Positions 53,620 through 62,411 of a DNA stretch of 64,000 nt are shown here, one piece after another. A program made the translations under genes and the position numbers. Each line of letters starts with the position of its first letter. Position 1 is the stretch's first letter. A model generated the notes under the pieces. The model was not told the DNA's origin. It searched no databases and was given only the letters and a program-made list of their open reading frames with translations. This DNA comes from Candidatus Saccharimonadota bacterium (GTDB lineage: Bacteria; Patescibacteriota; Saccharimonadia; Saccharimonadales; Saccharimonadaceae), in assembly GCA_016286785.1 (NCBI GenBank), contig JAEEUB010000001.1:1-64000 (forward strand), in the 5' to 3' direction.

Positions 53620-54720
53620 ATGAAAATTAAAGTTACACAAGAAAAACTTAGTAAAGCCCTAAATAATATTAGTAGGATAGCAATTAGCAAAGTTACTCTT
53701 CCAATATTAAACAACGTACTAATAAGAGTAGACCAAAAGAAAGTATCTCTAACCACCACTAATCTTGATATGGCTATAGTTGATTATTTACCAGTATCTA
53801 GTTCCGAAGATGGCGTAATCACTGTACCAGCTAAGCTATTAGCGGAATTTGTCTCTAATCTTCCAAAAGGCGAAAATACAGAAATTAGTTTAAAAAATAA
53901 CAAAGTAACCATTAAAGCTGGTGATTATTCTTCTATTATCAATGGTACTCCAGCCGATGACTTTCCAGAACTCCCAGAAATAGACGAGAAAAAAGCCGTT
54001 GTTTATAAAGTTGGAGTAGACGAATTTAAGACGAGTCTTGCTGAGGTAATCATTGCTACCTCAAACGACCTCACTCGCCCTGCCCTTACCGGAGTTTATT
54101 TTAATACAAGTGATAATATTTTAAGAATTGCTGCTACGGATGGTTACCGACTAGCCGAAAAAAAGCTAATCGATAAAGTAGAAAGTGAAGTCCAGGCCGT
54201 AGTTCCGGCTAGTTCCCTACAAGAGGTTCTTCGTTCAATAAGTGATGATGTGGAGGAAGTAGAAATATCTTTTAATGAAGATTTAGTTAGGTTCCGTCTT
54301 GGCGAAGTCGAGATAATCTCTAAATTAATTGACGCTAGCTTCCCTGATTATCAAAGATTAATTCCTAAAGATCCAGAAATCAAAATTAAACTAAGTCGCG
54401 AAGAGCTGGTCCGTGTTACGAAACTCGCAGCCCTCTTTTCTAAGTCTGTTGGCGGCTCCATTGTATGTGAAGCCATAGAACCAGATACTTTCTCTGTTAA
54501 ATCAATCGCAAACGAATTCGGCGAAAACGACTCTAAGATTAATACCAAGGTAGAAAAAAGCGGTAAAGTTAATCTAAACTCTAGATTTTTACTTGACGCC
54601 TTGAACGCCCTAGAAGAACCAACCATTAGTTTTGAGTTCTCTGGTCATGTTGCGCCAATTTTACTTAAAAACCAGAAGAAAAATAATTATATTCACATTG
54701 TAATGCCCCTAAATTCATGA
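53620..54720 (+). CDS. dnaN: DNA polymerase III sliding clamp (beta)
   Basis: 366 aa, three repeated clamp domains, with the N-terminal KIKVTQEKLSKALNNISRI and the C-terminal ...YIHIVMPL(N) hydrophobic-cleft ending typical of beta clamps. Dimerises round DNA and tethers the polymerase. A strong SD (AAGGAGG). Its stop overlaps the ATG of recF (ATGA). Confidence 0.97.
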   Translation: MKIKVTQEKLSKALNNISRIAISKVTLPILNNVLIRVDQKKVSLTTTNLDMAIVDYLPVSSSEDGVITVPAKLLAEFVSNLPKGENTEISLKNNKVTIKAGDYSSIINGTPADDFPELPEIDEKKAVVYKVGVDEFKTSLAEVIIATSNDLTRPALTGVYFNTSDNILRIAATDGYRLAEKKLIDKVESEVQAVVPASSLQEVLRSISDDVEEVEISFNEDLVRFRLGEVEIISKLIDASFPDYQRLIPKDPEIKIKLSREELVRVTKLAALFSKSVGGSIVCEAIEPDTFSVKSIANEFGENDSKINTKVEKSGKVNLNSRFLLDALNALEEPTISFEFSGHVAPILLKNQKKNNYIHIVMPLNS

Positions 54721-55703
54721 TTATAAAATCAATCGAACTCACTAATTTTCGTAATCATTCCGATTATAATTTGGAATGTAATGATGAAACTACCCTTATT
54801 ATCGGTAAAAACGGCTACGGTAAAACATCTGTCCTAGAAGCTATTTATATTTTAACTAGAGGTAAAAGCTTTCGCGCTACAGATAAAGAAATCATAAAAA
54901 GAGGAACATCGTTCTATCGTATCAAGTTAGATTTTATTGATGGTAAGACGAATGTTGCTACGTACGATAATAAAACTAAGACTTTTATTATTAATGAGAA
55001 AAAGAGCAAACGCCTCCCAGTTAAGAATAAATATCCCGTAGTTCTTTTCTTGCCATCCGATCTTAATCTAATCAGTAGTTCACCAACTCGTAGACGAGAC
55101 TATTTTGACCGTATTTTTAGCGAATTTAATGAAAAATACCATCAATCTCTCCTTAAATACAATAAAGCTCTAAAACAACGAAATGAAATCCTAAAAAAAG
55201 ATAATATTTCAAAGGATATGATTTTCTCTTGGAATCTAATTCTTGCCAAATATGGAGTAGAGCTATATAGTTACCGTTCTAGCTATATTGACGAAATTAA
55301 TCAAAGCTACAGCGACCTCTATTATTCGATTACAAATCATAGGGATGATATTGTGATTAATTATAAAACAGATTTAGCTCATACCTCAACCGAAGAATAT
55401 TTACGTAATTTAGAGCAAAACTTTACCAGGGATTCTTATCTGGGGCATACGAGTTTTGGCGTTCATCGTGATGACTATATTTTTATGTTTAATAACAAAA
55501 TAGCCGATGGCTCGGCCTCACGTGGAGAATCTCGTTCTATGATTTTAGCCTTAAAATTTATCGAAGCAAGCCTTATAGAACAAAAATTAAATCTAAAACC
55601 AATCATCTTGCTTGATGATGTTTTTTCTGAATTGGACGAGATGCATCGCGAAAGCCTAGTTAAAAATTTTAAAGACCACCAAATTATTATTACGAGCGTA
55701 TGA
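54717..55703 (+). CDS. recF: RecF recombination/gap-repair ATPase
   Basis: 328 aa, somewhat shorter than the usual 360. Walker A (IIGKNGYGKTSVLEAIY) followed by LTRGKSFRA, a shortened coiled arm region, and Walker B/D-loop (IILLDDVFSELD). An SMC-like ATPase that helps load RecA at single-strand gaps with RecO and RecR. Overlaps dnaN by 4 nt. The end (HQIIITSV) lacks the last residues often seen (…TTT...). Confidence 0.94.
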   Translation: MIIKSIELTNFRNHSDYNLECNDETTLIIGKNGYGKTSVLEAIYILTRGKSFRATDKEIIKRGTSFYRIKLDFIDGKTNVATYDNKTKTFIINEKKSKRLPVKNKYPVVLFLPSDLNLISSSPTRRRDYFDRIFSEFNEKYHQSLLKYNKALKQRNEILKKDNISKDMIFSWNLILAKYGVELYSYRSSYIDEINQSYSDLYYSITNHRDDIVINYKTDLAHTSTEEYLRNLEQNFTRDSYLGHTSFGVHRDDYIFMFNNKIADGSASRGESRSMILALKFIEASLIEQKLNLKPIILLDDVFSELDEMHRESLVKNFKDHQIIITSV

Positions 55704-55715
55704 TATAATCACAGA

Positions 55716-56954
55716 GTGATAAAAATAGAGAAAATTATACCAGGCGGACAAGCTCTTGGCACCATGGATAATGGACTAAAGGCTTTTTTTTGGAATGCTC
55801 TTCCTGGCGAAATAGTTACAGAATTCGAAATCACCAAAAAGAAATCTCATTATATAGAAGCAATAGCTACAAAAATAGATCAAAGTTCTAGATATCGCAT
55901 TAAGCCAAAAGATGATTGTTTTCTCTCTACATCGCCTTGGCAAATTATAGATTGGCAGTATGAAAATCAATTAAAAGCAGAGTTGGTAACCGAAATCTTT
56001 CGCGAACATCAAATTACGATTCCCTGTCCTCCCATTATTACAGATAATAAAGAATACTTCTATCGCAATAAAATGGAGTATGCTCTTTATTGGGATAACG
56101 AAGAATCAATTATCAAGCTAGCATTTCATAGTCGTGGCTCGCACCGTAAAATACCTGTTAATAGTTCTTCTATTGAGCGCCCAGAAATCTTTTCTGCGGC
56201 TAAAAATATCATATATGAGTTAAACAATGCGCATGATGAAGCTCGTAAGTATCAATCATTACTGTTACGATGTAACCGAAATGGTGAAGTTTCTGGTGGT
56301 CTCTACAAAAACAAAAAGCCTCATCCTCGCTTTAAAAATCTCAAAGATGATATATTAGGGTGCATGTATTCTTATTCACCTAATGGCTTTTTCCAAATAA
56401 ATTTGCCAGTTTACGAATTAGCCTTAAAGGAGATTAAAAAACATATCAATACTAATAATATTCTTGATCTCTATGCTGGTGTTGGTACTATAGGCCTCTC
56501 CGTCGCTAGCTCTAGTAATCTCACTTTGGTTGAATGTGATAAATTCGCTTTTTCTGAATTATCTAAAAATTGCAATGCGAATGGTTTTGAGGGGATCCAG
56601 AGCTACGGCGAGGATGAGTACGGCGGCCCCGCAGCTACAGGAGCTGTCGACGCGCCCCGAACAAAGCATCCGCGAGCAATCTTAGCTAAATCAGAAGAAG
56701 TAACTGATTATATTCAACCAGATCAAACCGTCATTTTAGATCCCCCTCGCGCTGGCTGCGATAAGAAACTAATAGAAAAGCTTCTAGAAACTCAACCAGA
56801 ATCAATCATCTATCTCTCGTGCAATCCCGCTACTCAAGCCCGAGATGTTAAAAATTTGCTAGAAAAATACTCGCTTATAGATATTAAAACCTTTAATTTC
56901 TTCCCCCGGACACCACATATCGAAAATCTAGTAATTTTAAAAAAATCATGCTAG
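55716..56954 (+). CDS. 23S rRNA/tRNA uracil-C5 methyltransferase (RlmD/TrmA family)
   Basis: 412 aa: an N-terminal TRAM RNA-binding domain (1-55, PGGQALGTMDNG), a central domain, and a SAM methyltransferase domain with LDLYAGVGTIGLSVAS, ILDPPRAGCDKKL and the catalytic Cys in IYLSCNPATQARD. Makes 5-methyluridine in rRNA or tRNA; which RNA is not clear, so no symbol. Between NGFEGIQ and the AKSEEV segment there is an extra 25 residues encoded by a GC-rich stretch (56591-56677). Leaderless GTG start: TATAAT (55704-55709) ends 6 nt before it. Confidence 0.92.
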   Translation: MIKIEKIIPGGQALGTMDNGLKAFFWNALPGEIVTEFEITKKKSHYIEAIATKIDQSSRYRIKPKDDCFLSTSPWQIIDWQYENQLKAELVTEIFREHQITIPCPPIITDNKEYFYRNKMEYALYWDNEESIIKLAFHSRGSHRKIPVNSSSIERPEIFSAAKNIIYELNNAHDEARKYQSLLLRCNRNGEVSGGLYKNKKPHPRFKNLKDDILGCMYSYSPNGFFQINLPVYELALKEIKKHINTNNILDLYAGVGTIGLSVASSSNLTLVECDKFAFSELSKNCNANGFEGIQSYGEDEYGGPAATGAVDAPRTKHPRAILAKSEEVTDYIQPDQTVILDPPRAGCDKKLIEKLLETQPESIIYLSCNPATQARDVKNLLEKYSLIDIKTFNFFPRTPHIENLVILKKSC

Positions 56955-56968
56955 AATGAATCAAAGAC

Positions 56969-57058
56969 GGAAGTGTGGCCGAGTGGTTGAAGGCGCACGC
57001 TTGGAAAGCGTGTAACGGTTTGCGCCGTTCGCAGGTTCGAATCCTGTCGCTTCCGCCA
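56969..57058 (+). tRNA. tRNA-Ser (anticodon GGA)
   Basis: A class II tRNA with long variable arm. Acceptor GGAAGTG pairs with CGCTTCC, D-arm GGCCGAGTGGTTGAAGGC, anticodon loop TTGGAAA, T-loop GGTTCGAATCC, discriminator G and an encoded CCA. Reads UCC and UCU. Confidence 0.97.
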
Positions 57059-57059
57059 T

Positions 57060-57099
57060 AAAATAGACATAGAAGAGCTTGCTCTTCTAGGGCTATTTT
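57060..57099 (+). terminator. Hairpin after tRNA-Ser(GGA)
   Basis: AAAATAG ... CTATTTT enclosing AGAAGAGC-TT-GCTCTTCT. Strong stem two bases past the CCA; may terminate the tRNA transcript or mark a processing end. No long U tract follows. Confidence 0.55.
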
Positions 57100-57102
57100 C
57101 AA

Positions 57103-57138
57103 GGAAGCAAGGGGATGAATATCCTGTCGCTTCCGCCA
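57103..57138 (+). repeat. tRNA-Ser 3'-end duplicate folding as a minihelix with CCA
   Basis: GGAAGC-AAG-GGGAT-GA-ATATCC-TGTC-GCTTCC-GCCA. The last 18 nt (TCCTGTCGCTTCCGCCAT) repeat the end of the tRNA 80 nt upstream, and the 5' part supplies a matching GGAAGC arm, so it can fold like an acceptor/T-arm minihelix with an encoded CCA. Confidence 0.55.
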
Positions 57139-57167
57139 TAATAGATGTAAACACTTATGGAGAAAAG

Positions 57168-57923
57168 GTGGAAGAAAACTTAATCGAACTAAAGGGTTTG
57201 ACTAAAAGCTACGGCTATGGCGACGCCAAATATTTCGCTTTGAAAGATTTCGATCTCTCAATCAAGCGCGGCGAGTTCATCATGATTATGGGCCCATCCG
57301 GCTGCGGCAAAACTACCCTTCTAAATATTATTGGTCTATTAGACCGTGCCACAAGAGGCGAATATCTCTTAAACGGCGAAAATGTTATTAGTATTTCATC
57401 AAGGCGTCAGGCAAAACTGCGGGCCAAAAAAATTGGCTTTATCTTTCAAAATTTTAATCTTATAGAAGATTTGCCTGTAATCGAAAACGTTGCTCTTCCC
57501 CTTGTATATACTGGATATTCTAAAACCGCGCAGCTAAAAAACGCTTCATCAATTCTAAAACGATTCCATTTGCAAGAAAGAGAATATTATCTCCCCTATC
57601 AGTTATCCGGTGGTCAACAACAGCGTGTTGCGATAGCTCGCGCAATTGTTGGCGATCCAGAAATCATCCTAGCAGATGAGCCAACCGGTAACCTTGATTC
57701 ACGCTCTTCCCGAATTGTTATGGAAGAACTAAAAGCTATTCACGAAGAAGGCAATACTATCATTATGGTTACCCACAACCCGGCTCTAACCGTTTATGCT
57801 ACCCGTGTAATTAATATGCTTGATGGCCAAATCGATACCGACGTCAAAACTGTTGCAGATCAAAACTTACCTCAGCCAGTAAATGTCAAAATTAAAAAAC
57901 GCAAGAAAGCTCGGAGGAAATAA
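57168..57923 (+). CDS. ABC transporter ATPase, MacB/LolD type
   Basis: 251 aa with Walker A ([12 protein letters not shown]), [15 protein letters not shown] typical of the MacB/LolD/FtsE group, signature [14 protein letters not shown] and Walker B ([12 protein letters not shown]). A basic tail follows. GTG start with GGAG 5 nt upstream. Works with the permease encoded 3 nt downstream; these mechanotransmission transporters act on envelope substrates such as lipoproteins or peptides. Confidence 0.92.
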   Translation: MEENLIELKGLTKSYGYGDAKYFALKDFDLSIKRGEFIMIMGPSGCGKTTLLNIIGLLDRATRGEYLLNGENVISISSRRQAKLRAKKIGFIFQNFNLIEDLPVIENVALPLVYTGYSKTAQLKNASSILKRFHLQEREYYLPYQLSGGQQQRVAIARAIVGDPEIILADEPTGNLDSRSSRIVMEELKAIHEEGNTIIMVTHNPALTVYATRVINMLDGQIDTDVKTVADQNLPQPVNVKIKKRKKARRK

Positions 57924-57925
57924 TC

Positions 57926-59158
57926 GTGGCTTCATTATTAAGAACAAATCTTAGATTGGCTCGCATATCTATCAAAGAAAACCGTACGCGTTCATTCCTA
58001 ACATGTCTAGGCATAGCAATAGGTGTAGCGAGTATCGTTTTAATTTTATCCCTAATGGGCGGTATTTCTAACCTAGTAAAAAACGAAGTAAACGAAATAG
58101 GCTCAGATCTTATTGTGGTTAGACCAAACTCTAGTAAAGATTCTGTAACGAGTGTAATAGAAGAATTAACTTCGTCTAATTCATTCCAAAACAGTAGCTT
58201 AAATGTTTCAGATGTAGAAGCTATTTCAAAAATTGAAGGTGTAAATGCCGTTGCTCCAATTGCAATTTCAAGAAACATGATTAACTCAGAAAAAAACAAC
58301 TTACCTTCGACTCAGATTCTCGGCACAAACTTAGACTTTATTAAAATTGAACCCTTAGCGATGCACTACGGTTCATTTTTAAGTGAAAACAATGAAGAGA
58401 AATCAGTCGTTCTTGGCCGCACATTATCTCTTGCTTTATTTAATACAATCAATAGTACGATTGGTAAAACCATTGAGATAATGGGCGAAAAGTTTATGAT
58501 AGTTGGTGTGTTAGAAGAAGTTGATAAATCAATTAACTTCGATAATGTTGATTTTGATAACGCTGTCATTATGGATATTAAAAGCCTAAGCAAGATTACG
58601 GATTCTGTTCAAATTCAGCAGATTAATATTAAAGCTGCTAACACCGATGTTTTAGGTCAAGTTTCAAACGAAATATCGGATGCTTTAGTAAAACAAAAAT
58701 TAGGAGACCGAAATTTTACAGTTTCCTACGGCGATCAAATTTCGCATCCGGCTAGTTCACTCTTTACGATTATTTCTGGTATGCTTACCTTAGTGGCGGC
58801 CATTTCCTTAGTAGTTGGAGGCATTGGAGTTATGAATATTATGCTAGTTTCGGTAGCCGAACGTTCTCACGAAATAGGCGTTAGAAAGGCTGTGGGCGCA
58901 TCGTCTCGCAATATCTTAATGCAATTCTTATTTGAAGCACTGATTCTTTCAATCTTGGGCGGATTATTTGGCCTAATATTAGGATATATTCTAGCATTTA
59001 TAATCTCCACGATTACTCCATTTGCTCCATATATTAGCTGGTCTATTATTGCGCTGACTTTTTTAACTACACTAGCTGTCGGTATTATCTTTGGTATTTA
59101 TCCAGCCCTTAAAGCCGCCTCCAAAAACCCTATCGATTCCCTCAAACATTACAGATAG
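57926..59158 (+). CDS. ABC transporter permease, MacB/FtsX type
   Basis: 410 aa: an N-terminal helix (TRSFLTCLGIAIGVASIVLIL), a long extracytoplasmic MacB-PCD-like domain (45-275), and three C-terminal helices in the FtsX core (GGIGVMNIMLVSVAERSHEIGVRKAVGA). GTG start with GGAGG upstream. No membrane-fusion (MacA-like) gene is next to it, so the pair may work as a stand-alone envelope or peptide-resistance transporter. Substrate unknown. Confidence 0.92.
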   Translation: MASLLRTNLRLARISIKENRTRSFLTCLGIAIGVASIVLILSLMGGISNLVKNEVNEIGSDLIVVRPNSSKDSVTSVIEELTSSNSFQNSSLNVSDVEAISKIEGVNAVAPIAISRNMINSEKNNLPSTQILGTNLDFIKIEPLAMHYGSFLSENNEEKSVVLGRTLSLALFNTINSTIGKTIEIMGEKFMIVGVLEEVDKSINFDNVDFDNAVIMDIKSLSKITDSVQIQQINIKAANTDVLGQVSNEISDALVKQKLGDRNFTVSYGDQISHPASSLFTIISGMLTLVAAISLVVGGIGVMNIMLVSVAERSHEIGVRKAVGASSRNILMQFLFEALILSILGGLFGLILGYILAFIISTITPFAPYISWSIIALTFLTTLAVGIIFGIYPALKAASKNPIDSLKHYR

Positions 59159-59199
59159 AACTTTTTAGAACAGTTCGCTAGCGTGCTATAATATTTGAT

Positions 59200-60441
59200 A
59201 TGAAGAAATTACTACAGAAATTACCTTTTTATAATAAACTTGTTCTTCCCTACCACTTTAGTCAATCGGTAGCAGCAAATATTAAATATCGTTCACCTAG
59301 CAAGAATTTACATATTATTGGTGTTACTGGCACTAACGGCAAAACAACTACTTGTTTCATGATTTGGCATATGCTAAATCAAGCCGGCATTAAAACCGGC
59401 CTTATGACTACCGTAGCTTGGGGCGTAGATAAGCTTACGCCAGAGTTAAACCACATGACTACCGTCGATGCTTTTACCCTTAATGAGCGTATTTCTAAAA
59501 TCAAAAACCAAGGCGCAACTTACCTGGTTTTAGAAGTCACCTCTCATGCACTTGCCGAATATCGTACTCGCGGTATAAAATTTGATATTGCAGTTTTCAC
59601 TAATCTTACTCACGACCACCTAGATTACCATAAAACTATGGAAAACTACCGCGCTGCTAAAGGTAAACTCTTTAAAAAAGCCAAGTTTTCTATTTTTAAT
59701 GCAGACGACTCGGCTACTACTTATTACAAGAAACTTTCCCAAAAATATACCACATATGGTATAAAACGTGGAGAAAACCGCGCAAAAAACATAAAACTCT
59801 CAACTTGTGGCGTAAAATATTCGTATGATGATATAAATATTGAAACAAGAATCCCAGGCGAATTTAATGTTTATAATTCCCTGGCTGCTGCAGTTGTAGG
59901 CAAAAAGCTAGGCTTATCAAAAAAGCAAATAGAAGAAGGTATAAAAAGTCTCGATTCTGTTGAAGGTCGTATGAATATAATAGACGAGGGACAGCCTTTT
60001 ACTGTTATTGTAGATTATGCTCATGCCCCAGACGCTATAGAAAAAGTCTTTGATTCTGTAAAAAACCACAAAGGCAGAGTGATATCTGTCCACGGTGGTG
60101 CTGGTCGCCGCGACCCATCAACGCGTTCTATTCGTGGCGAAATCCTAGCTAAAAACTCCGATATTGTGATTATTACCGAGGATGATTCTCGTGACGAAGA
60201 TCCAGAAATTATCGCCTCCGAATTTATTAAGGGCGCAATTAAAGGTGGTAAAAAACTAGATAAGGACTTATTTAAAGAACTAGATCGAGAAAAAGCGATT
60301 AAGTTTGCCATCGATACGGCAAAAAAAGGCGACCTTGTATTAATACTAGGCAAAGGTCACGAGAAAACCATTCTTCGTGCCGACGGCCCTCACGAGTTTG
60401 AAGATATTAAAGTTGCAAGAAGAATTCTTAAATCTAAATAA
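59200..60441 (+). CDS. MurE-like UDP-MurNAc-peptide ligase without N-terminal domain
   Basis: An ATP-dependent Mur ligase of 413 aa. Central ATPase motif GVTGTNGKTTTCFM, carbamoyl-Lys region (VLEVTSHALAEYR, FTNLTHDHLDYHKTMENY) and C-terminal domain with VDYAHAPDAIEKV, EDDSRDEDPEII (aligned to the DNPRxE substrate loop) and GKGHEKTI. The N-terminal uridine-binding domain (about 80 residues) of full MurE is reduced to a short lead-in. Adds the third residue of the peptidoglycan stem; which amino acid cannot be decided. Leaderless start: TATAAT (59187-59192), 7 nt. Convergent with a second Mur-type gene. Confidence 0.9.
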   Translation: MKKLLQKLPFYNKLVLPYHFSQSVAANIKYRSPSKNLHIIGVTGTNGKTTTCFMIWHMLNQAGIKTGLMTTVAWGVDKLTPELNHMTTVDAFTLNERISKIKNQGATYLVLEVTSHALAEYRTRGIKFDIAVFTNLTHDHLDYHKTMENYRAAKGKLFKKAKFSIFNADDSATTYYKKLSQKYTTYGIKRGENRAKNIKLSTCGVKYSYDDINIETRIPGEFNVYNSLAAAVVGKKLGLSKKQIEEGIKSLDSVEGRMNIIDEGQPFTVIVDYAHAPDAIEKVFDSVKNHKGRVISVHGGAGRRDPSTRSIRGEILAKNSDIVIITEDDSRDEDPEIIASEFIKGAIKGGKKLDKDLFKELDREKAIKFAIDTAKKGDLVLILGKGHEKTILRADGPHEFEDIKVARRILKSK

Positions 60442-60448
60442 TTTCTAG

Positions 60449-61186
60449 CTACTCTGGCATATATTCAGCAATACCGTCAACAATCTTATCGTTTTTAATT
60501 CCAAGTGAAGCAGCTATCGCCGCGGCGCAAGCCATGTAGGATACTGCAGTTTCCCCTGGAATAAATGTAGCCACGTTAACCACCTCAGACATAACAGAAA
60601 GCTTGGCTTCCGCACCTTTGTTATATAGCTTAGAACTTAAGATTTTAACGTCATTACTTGCTTGTCCAAAAGTAATAGTCTTTTCTTTTCCCTTAAACTC
60701 TGTAAAAGTATCGTAATTTGCATCATCCTGATTAAGTATAACGATTTTGGGGTTCATATCAAAGAGGGTTTTTTCGTTATCAAGGTATTCTTTTGGCTCC
60801 ATATCGTTTAAACCGGTAGTTAGAAAATTAGTCATGGCCGCTACAGTGACGGGAAGTCCATAAAACACATTATCTCTTAAACTTTCTGCCGGAACAGTTA
60901 ACACTATATAATTAGCGCCAGCTTTCCATGCATCACTTAAAAATTTATGGAGCATTCCAACTTTAAAAGGTTTATCCGAAGCAAGTACCGCTACTTTTTC
61001 ATTAGCGGCGCGCAGTATCTCATGCACATAGTGTGCCACTGTTGTTTTGCCAGTCGTCCCTGTAACGGCAATCAACTTCATATCGCGCATTGGATTGCCG
61101 TAGTAAGTTTTAAGTATCTTTGCGTGTAGTTTTTGTCGTTTTGCTTTTAGCCCACCGTTCTTCTTTGATAATTCCCTCTTTTCCAT
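60449..61186 (-). CDS. Short Mur ligase-like protein lacking the C-terminal domain
   Basis: 245 aa. A basic N-terminal 32 residues (KKNGGLKAKRQKLHAKILK) precede the Mur ATPase core (AVTGTTGKTTVAHYVHEIL, TVPAESLRDN, MTNFLTTGLNDMEPKEYLDNE, AAAIAASLGI). It ends at ...KIVDGIAEYMPE, where full ligases continue into the catalytic C-terminal domain, so amide ligation by itself is unlikely. Possible roles: partner of the MurE-like protein encoded opposite, or a diverged paralogue. TAGAAT (61193-61198) lies 6 nt before the ATG. No stop or frameshift suggests decay: the sequence past the stop does not resume the domain. Confidence 0.8.
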   Translation of the reverse strand: MEKRELSKKNGGLKAKRQKLHAKILKTYYGNPMRDMKLIAVTGTTGKTTVAHYVHEILRAANEKVAVLASDKPFKVGMLHKFLSDAWKAGANYIVLTVPAESLRDNVFYGLPVTVAAMTNFLTTGLNDMEPKEYLDNEKTLFDMNPKIVILNQDDANYDTFTEFKGKEKTITFGQASNDVKILSSKLYNKGAEAKLSVMSEVVNVATFIPGETAVSYMACAAAIAASLGIKNDKIVDGIAEYMPE

Positions 61187-61223
61187 AGCTTAATTCTATC
61201 ACCTTTCCTTAATTTTAAAAACA

Positions 61224-62267
61224 TTACTCAAGAAGCTTACAGACCAAGCTTACGATTAAATCTTTTTCTTTTGGCTCGCTCTCTGCAATTAAAAGCGCAA
61301 TAGCTGTTAAAGCTTGGTCCGAAATCTTAGTTTCTCCATTAGAAGTTAAATGATAGTTATTTAACGTCAAAAAAAGCACAAAAAGTAGCGCCCCAATTCT
61401 CTTATTTCCATCGTAGAACGGATGATCTTTAATAATGAAATATAAAAGATTGGCTGCCTTTTGCGGAATGTTTGGATAAAGTTCCTTCCCGTCAAAACTC
61501 TGAAAAATCGCCGTCAAACTTCCGTCAAAAATCTCACCCCTCTTCTTACCAAACAACTCACCCCCCTTAACGCTAGTTTTTAATTGTTCTACCGCTGATG
61601 CACAGTATTCAATCGTTAATTCCTTAATTCCCTTTTCTTTATTTAAAAAACTTAAATCAATCCGCCGACTATCAAATTCTTCTAGTGTTTCAAAACTTCC
61701 AGCATATCTAGAAATTACCTCTAGTACACCAGTTGCCTCTCCTGCATTTAGTACGTTTTGCATGGTTAACCTGCGCACAATTGCCATCATATTTTCTACA
61801 TCATGTAGCTTCTTTAGTTCTTTCCTTTCGCGCATTGCCTCCAGTCGGGGCCGATTTATTGCCACACCGTCAGTTACATACCTCTTTAAAACGGAGGTAG
61901 CCCAAATTCTAAAATTAGTTGCTTTTTTAGAATTCACACGGTAACCAACAGAGATAATCATGTCTAGATTATAAACTTTTACTTTACGTGAAATACTCCG
62001 ACCGCCCTCGTTTTGCACCTGCACTATCTCTTTGCAAGTTGTATTTTGAACTCGTGCATTTTTTACACTAGTTGCTCGCAATACTTCTTTTAATTCGCCC
62101 TCAGCATAAATATTTCGTATATGTCTAGAGACAACAGTCCTGTCGACTTCAAAAAGTTTAGCCATCTGCGCCTGAGTAGCCCAAATTGTTTCTTCTTCCG
62201 TATCTATATCAAAAATCACTTCGCCAGTTAGTCCTTTATATATCTCGATACTCTTCTTCTCGCTCAT
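61224..62267 (-). CDS. RhuM-family protein with C-terminal Fic/Doc domain
   Basis: 347 aa. The N-terminal two thirds match RhuM (virulence-associated) proteins: TQAQMAKLFEVDRTVVSRHIRNIY (HTH-like), VYNLDMIISVGYRVNSKKATNFRIWA. The C-terminal part has the Fic/Doc motif HPFYDGNKRIGALLF; Fic enzymes AMP-ylate or phosphorylate target proteins. No antitoxin-like small ORF is next to it, though the RhuM part may itself bind DNA and control expression. An SD (GGAGAGG) precedes the ATG. Related genes are often carried by mobile or phase-variable regions. Confidence 0.9.
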   Translation of the reverse strand: MSEKKSIEIYKGLTGEVIFDIDTEEETIWATQAQMAKLFEVDRTVVSRHIRNIYAEGELKEVLRATSVKNARVQNTTCKEIVQVQNEGGRSISRKVKVYNLDMIISVGYRVNSKKATNFRIWATSVLKRYVTDGVAINRPRLEAMRERKELKKLHDVENMMAIVRRLTMQNVLNAGEATGVLEVISRYAGSFETLEEFDSRRIDLSFLNKEKGIKELTIEYCASAVEQLKTSVKGGELFGKKRGEIFDGSLTAIFQSFDGKELYPNIPQKAANLLYFIIKDHPFYDGNKRIGALLFVLFLTLNNYHLTSNGETKISDQALTAIALLIAESEPKEKDLIVSLVCKLLE

Positions 62268-62314
62268 TACCTCTCCTATAGCTTTATTATATCAAAGATT
62301 TAAAGAGAAAAATA

Positions 62315-62343
62315 TTGTACTTCCCTTTAGGAAATGCTAAAAT
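62315..62343 (+). promoter_or_regulatory. Promoter of the uORF and 62412 gene
   Basis: TTGTAC (62315-62320), a 17-nt spacer and TAAAAT (62338-62343). The GTG of the 16-codon uORF follows 8 nt later. Confidence 0.55.
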
Positions 62344-62351
62344 CTCAACAA

Positions 62352-62402
62352 GTGGAGCACGTTAAGAAAGGAGCAAATAGTTTGTTGGCCAATTCCTGCT
62401 AA
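62352..62402 (+). CDS. Possible leader peptide (16 aa)
   Basis: GTG-started ORF MEHVKKGANSLLANSC, whose TAA overlaps the AAGGAGG SD of the next gene. With the -10 box 8 nt upstream the mRNA would begin at its GTG in the same leaderless way as many genes here. Its translation could couple or modulate that of the 62412 gene. No repeated control codons are evident. Confidence 0.4.
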   Translation: MEHVKKGANSLLANSC

Positions 62403-62411
62403 GGAGGAAAA

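Noticed and set aside
53334-53630. 98-aa ORF between dnaA and dnaN
   Set aside because: Overlaps the dnaA end, lacks an SD of its own, and has a low-complexity Lys/Ser/Phe composition typical of AT-rich non-coding DNA; the interval is better read as origin-type sequence.
56893-57154. ORFs of 69 and 67 aa opposite tRNA-Ser(GGA)
   Set aside because: Antisense translations of the tRNA and its minihelix duplicate.
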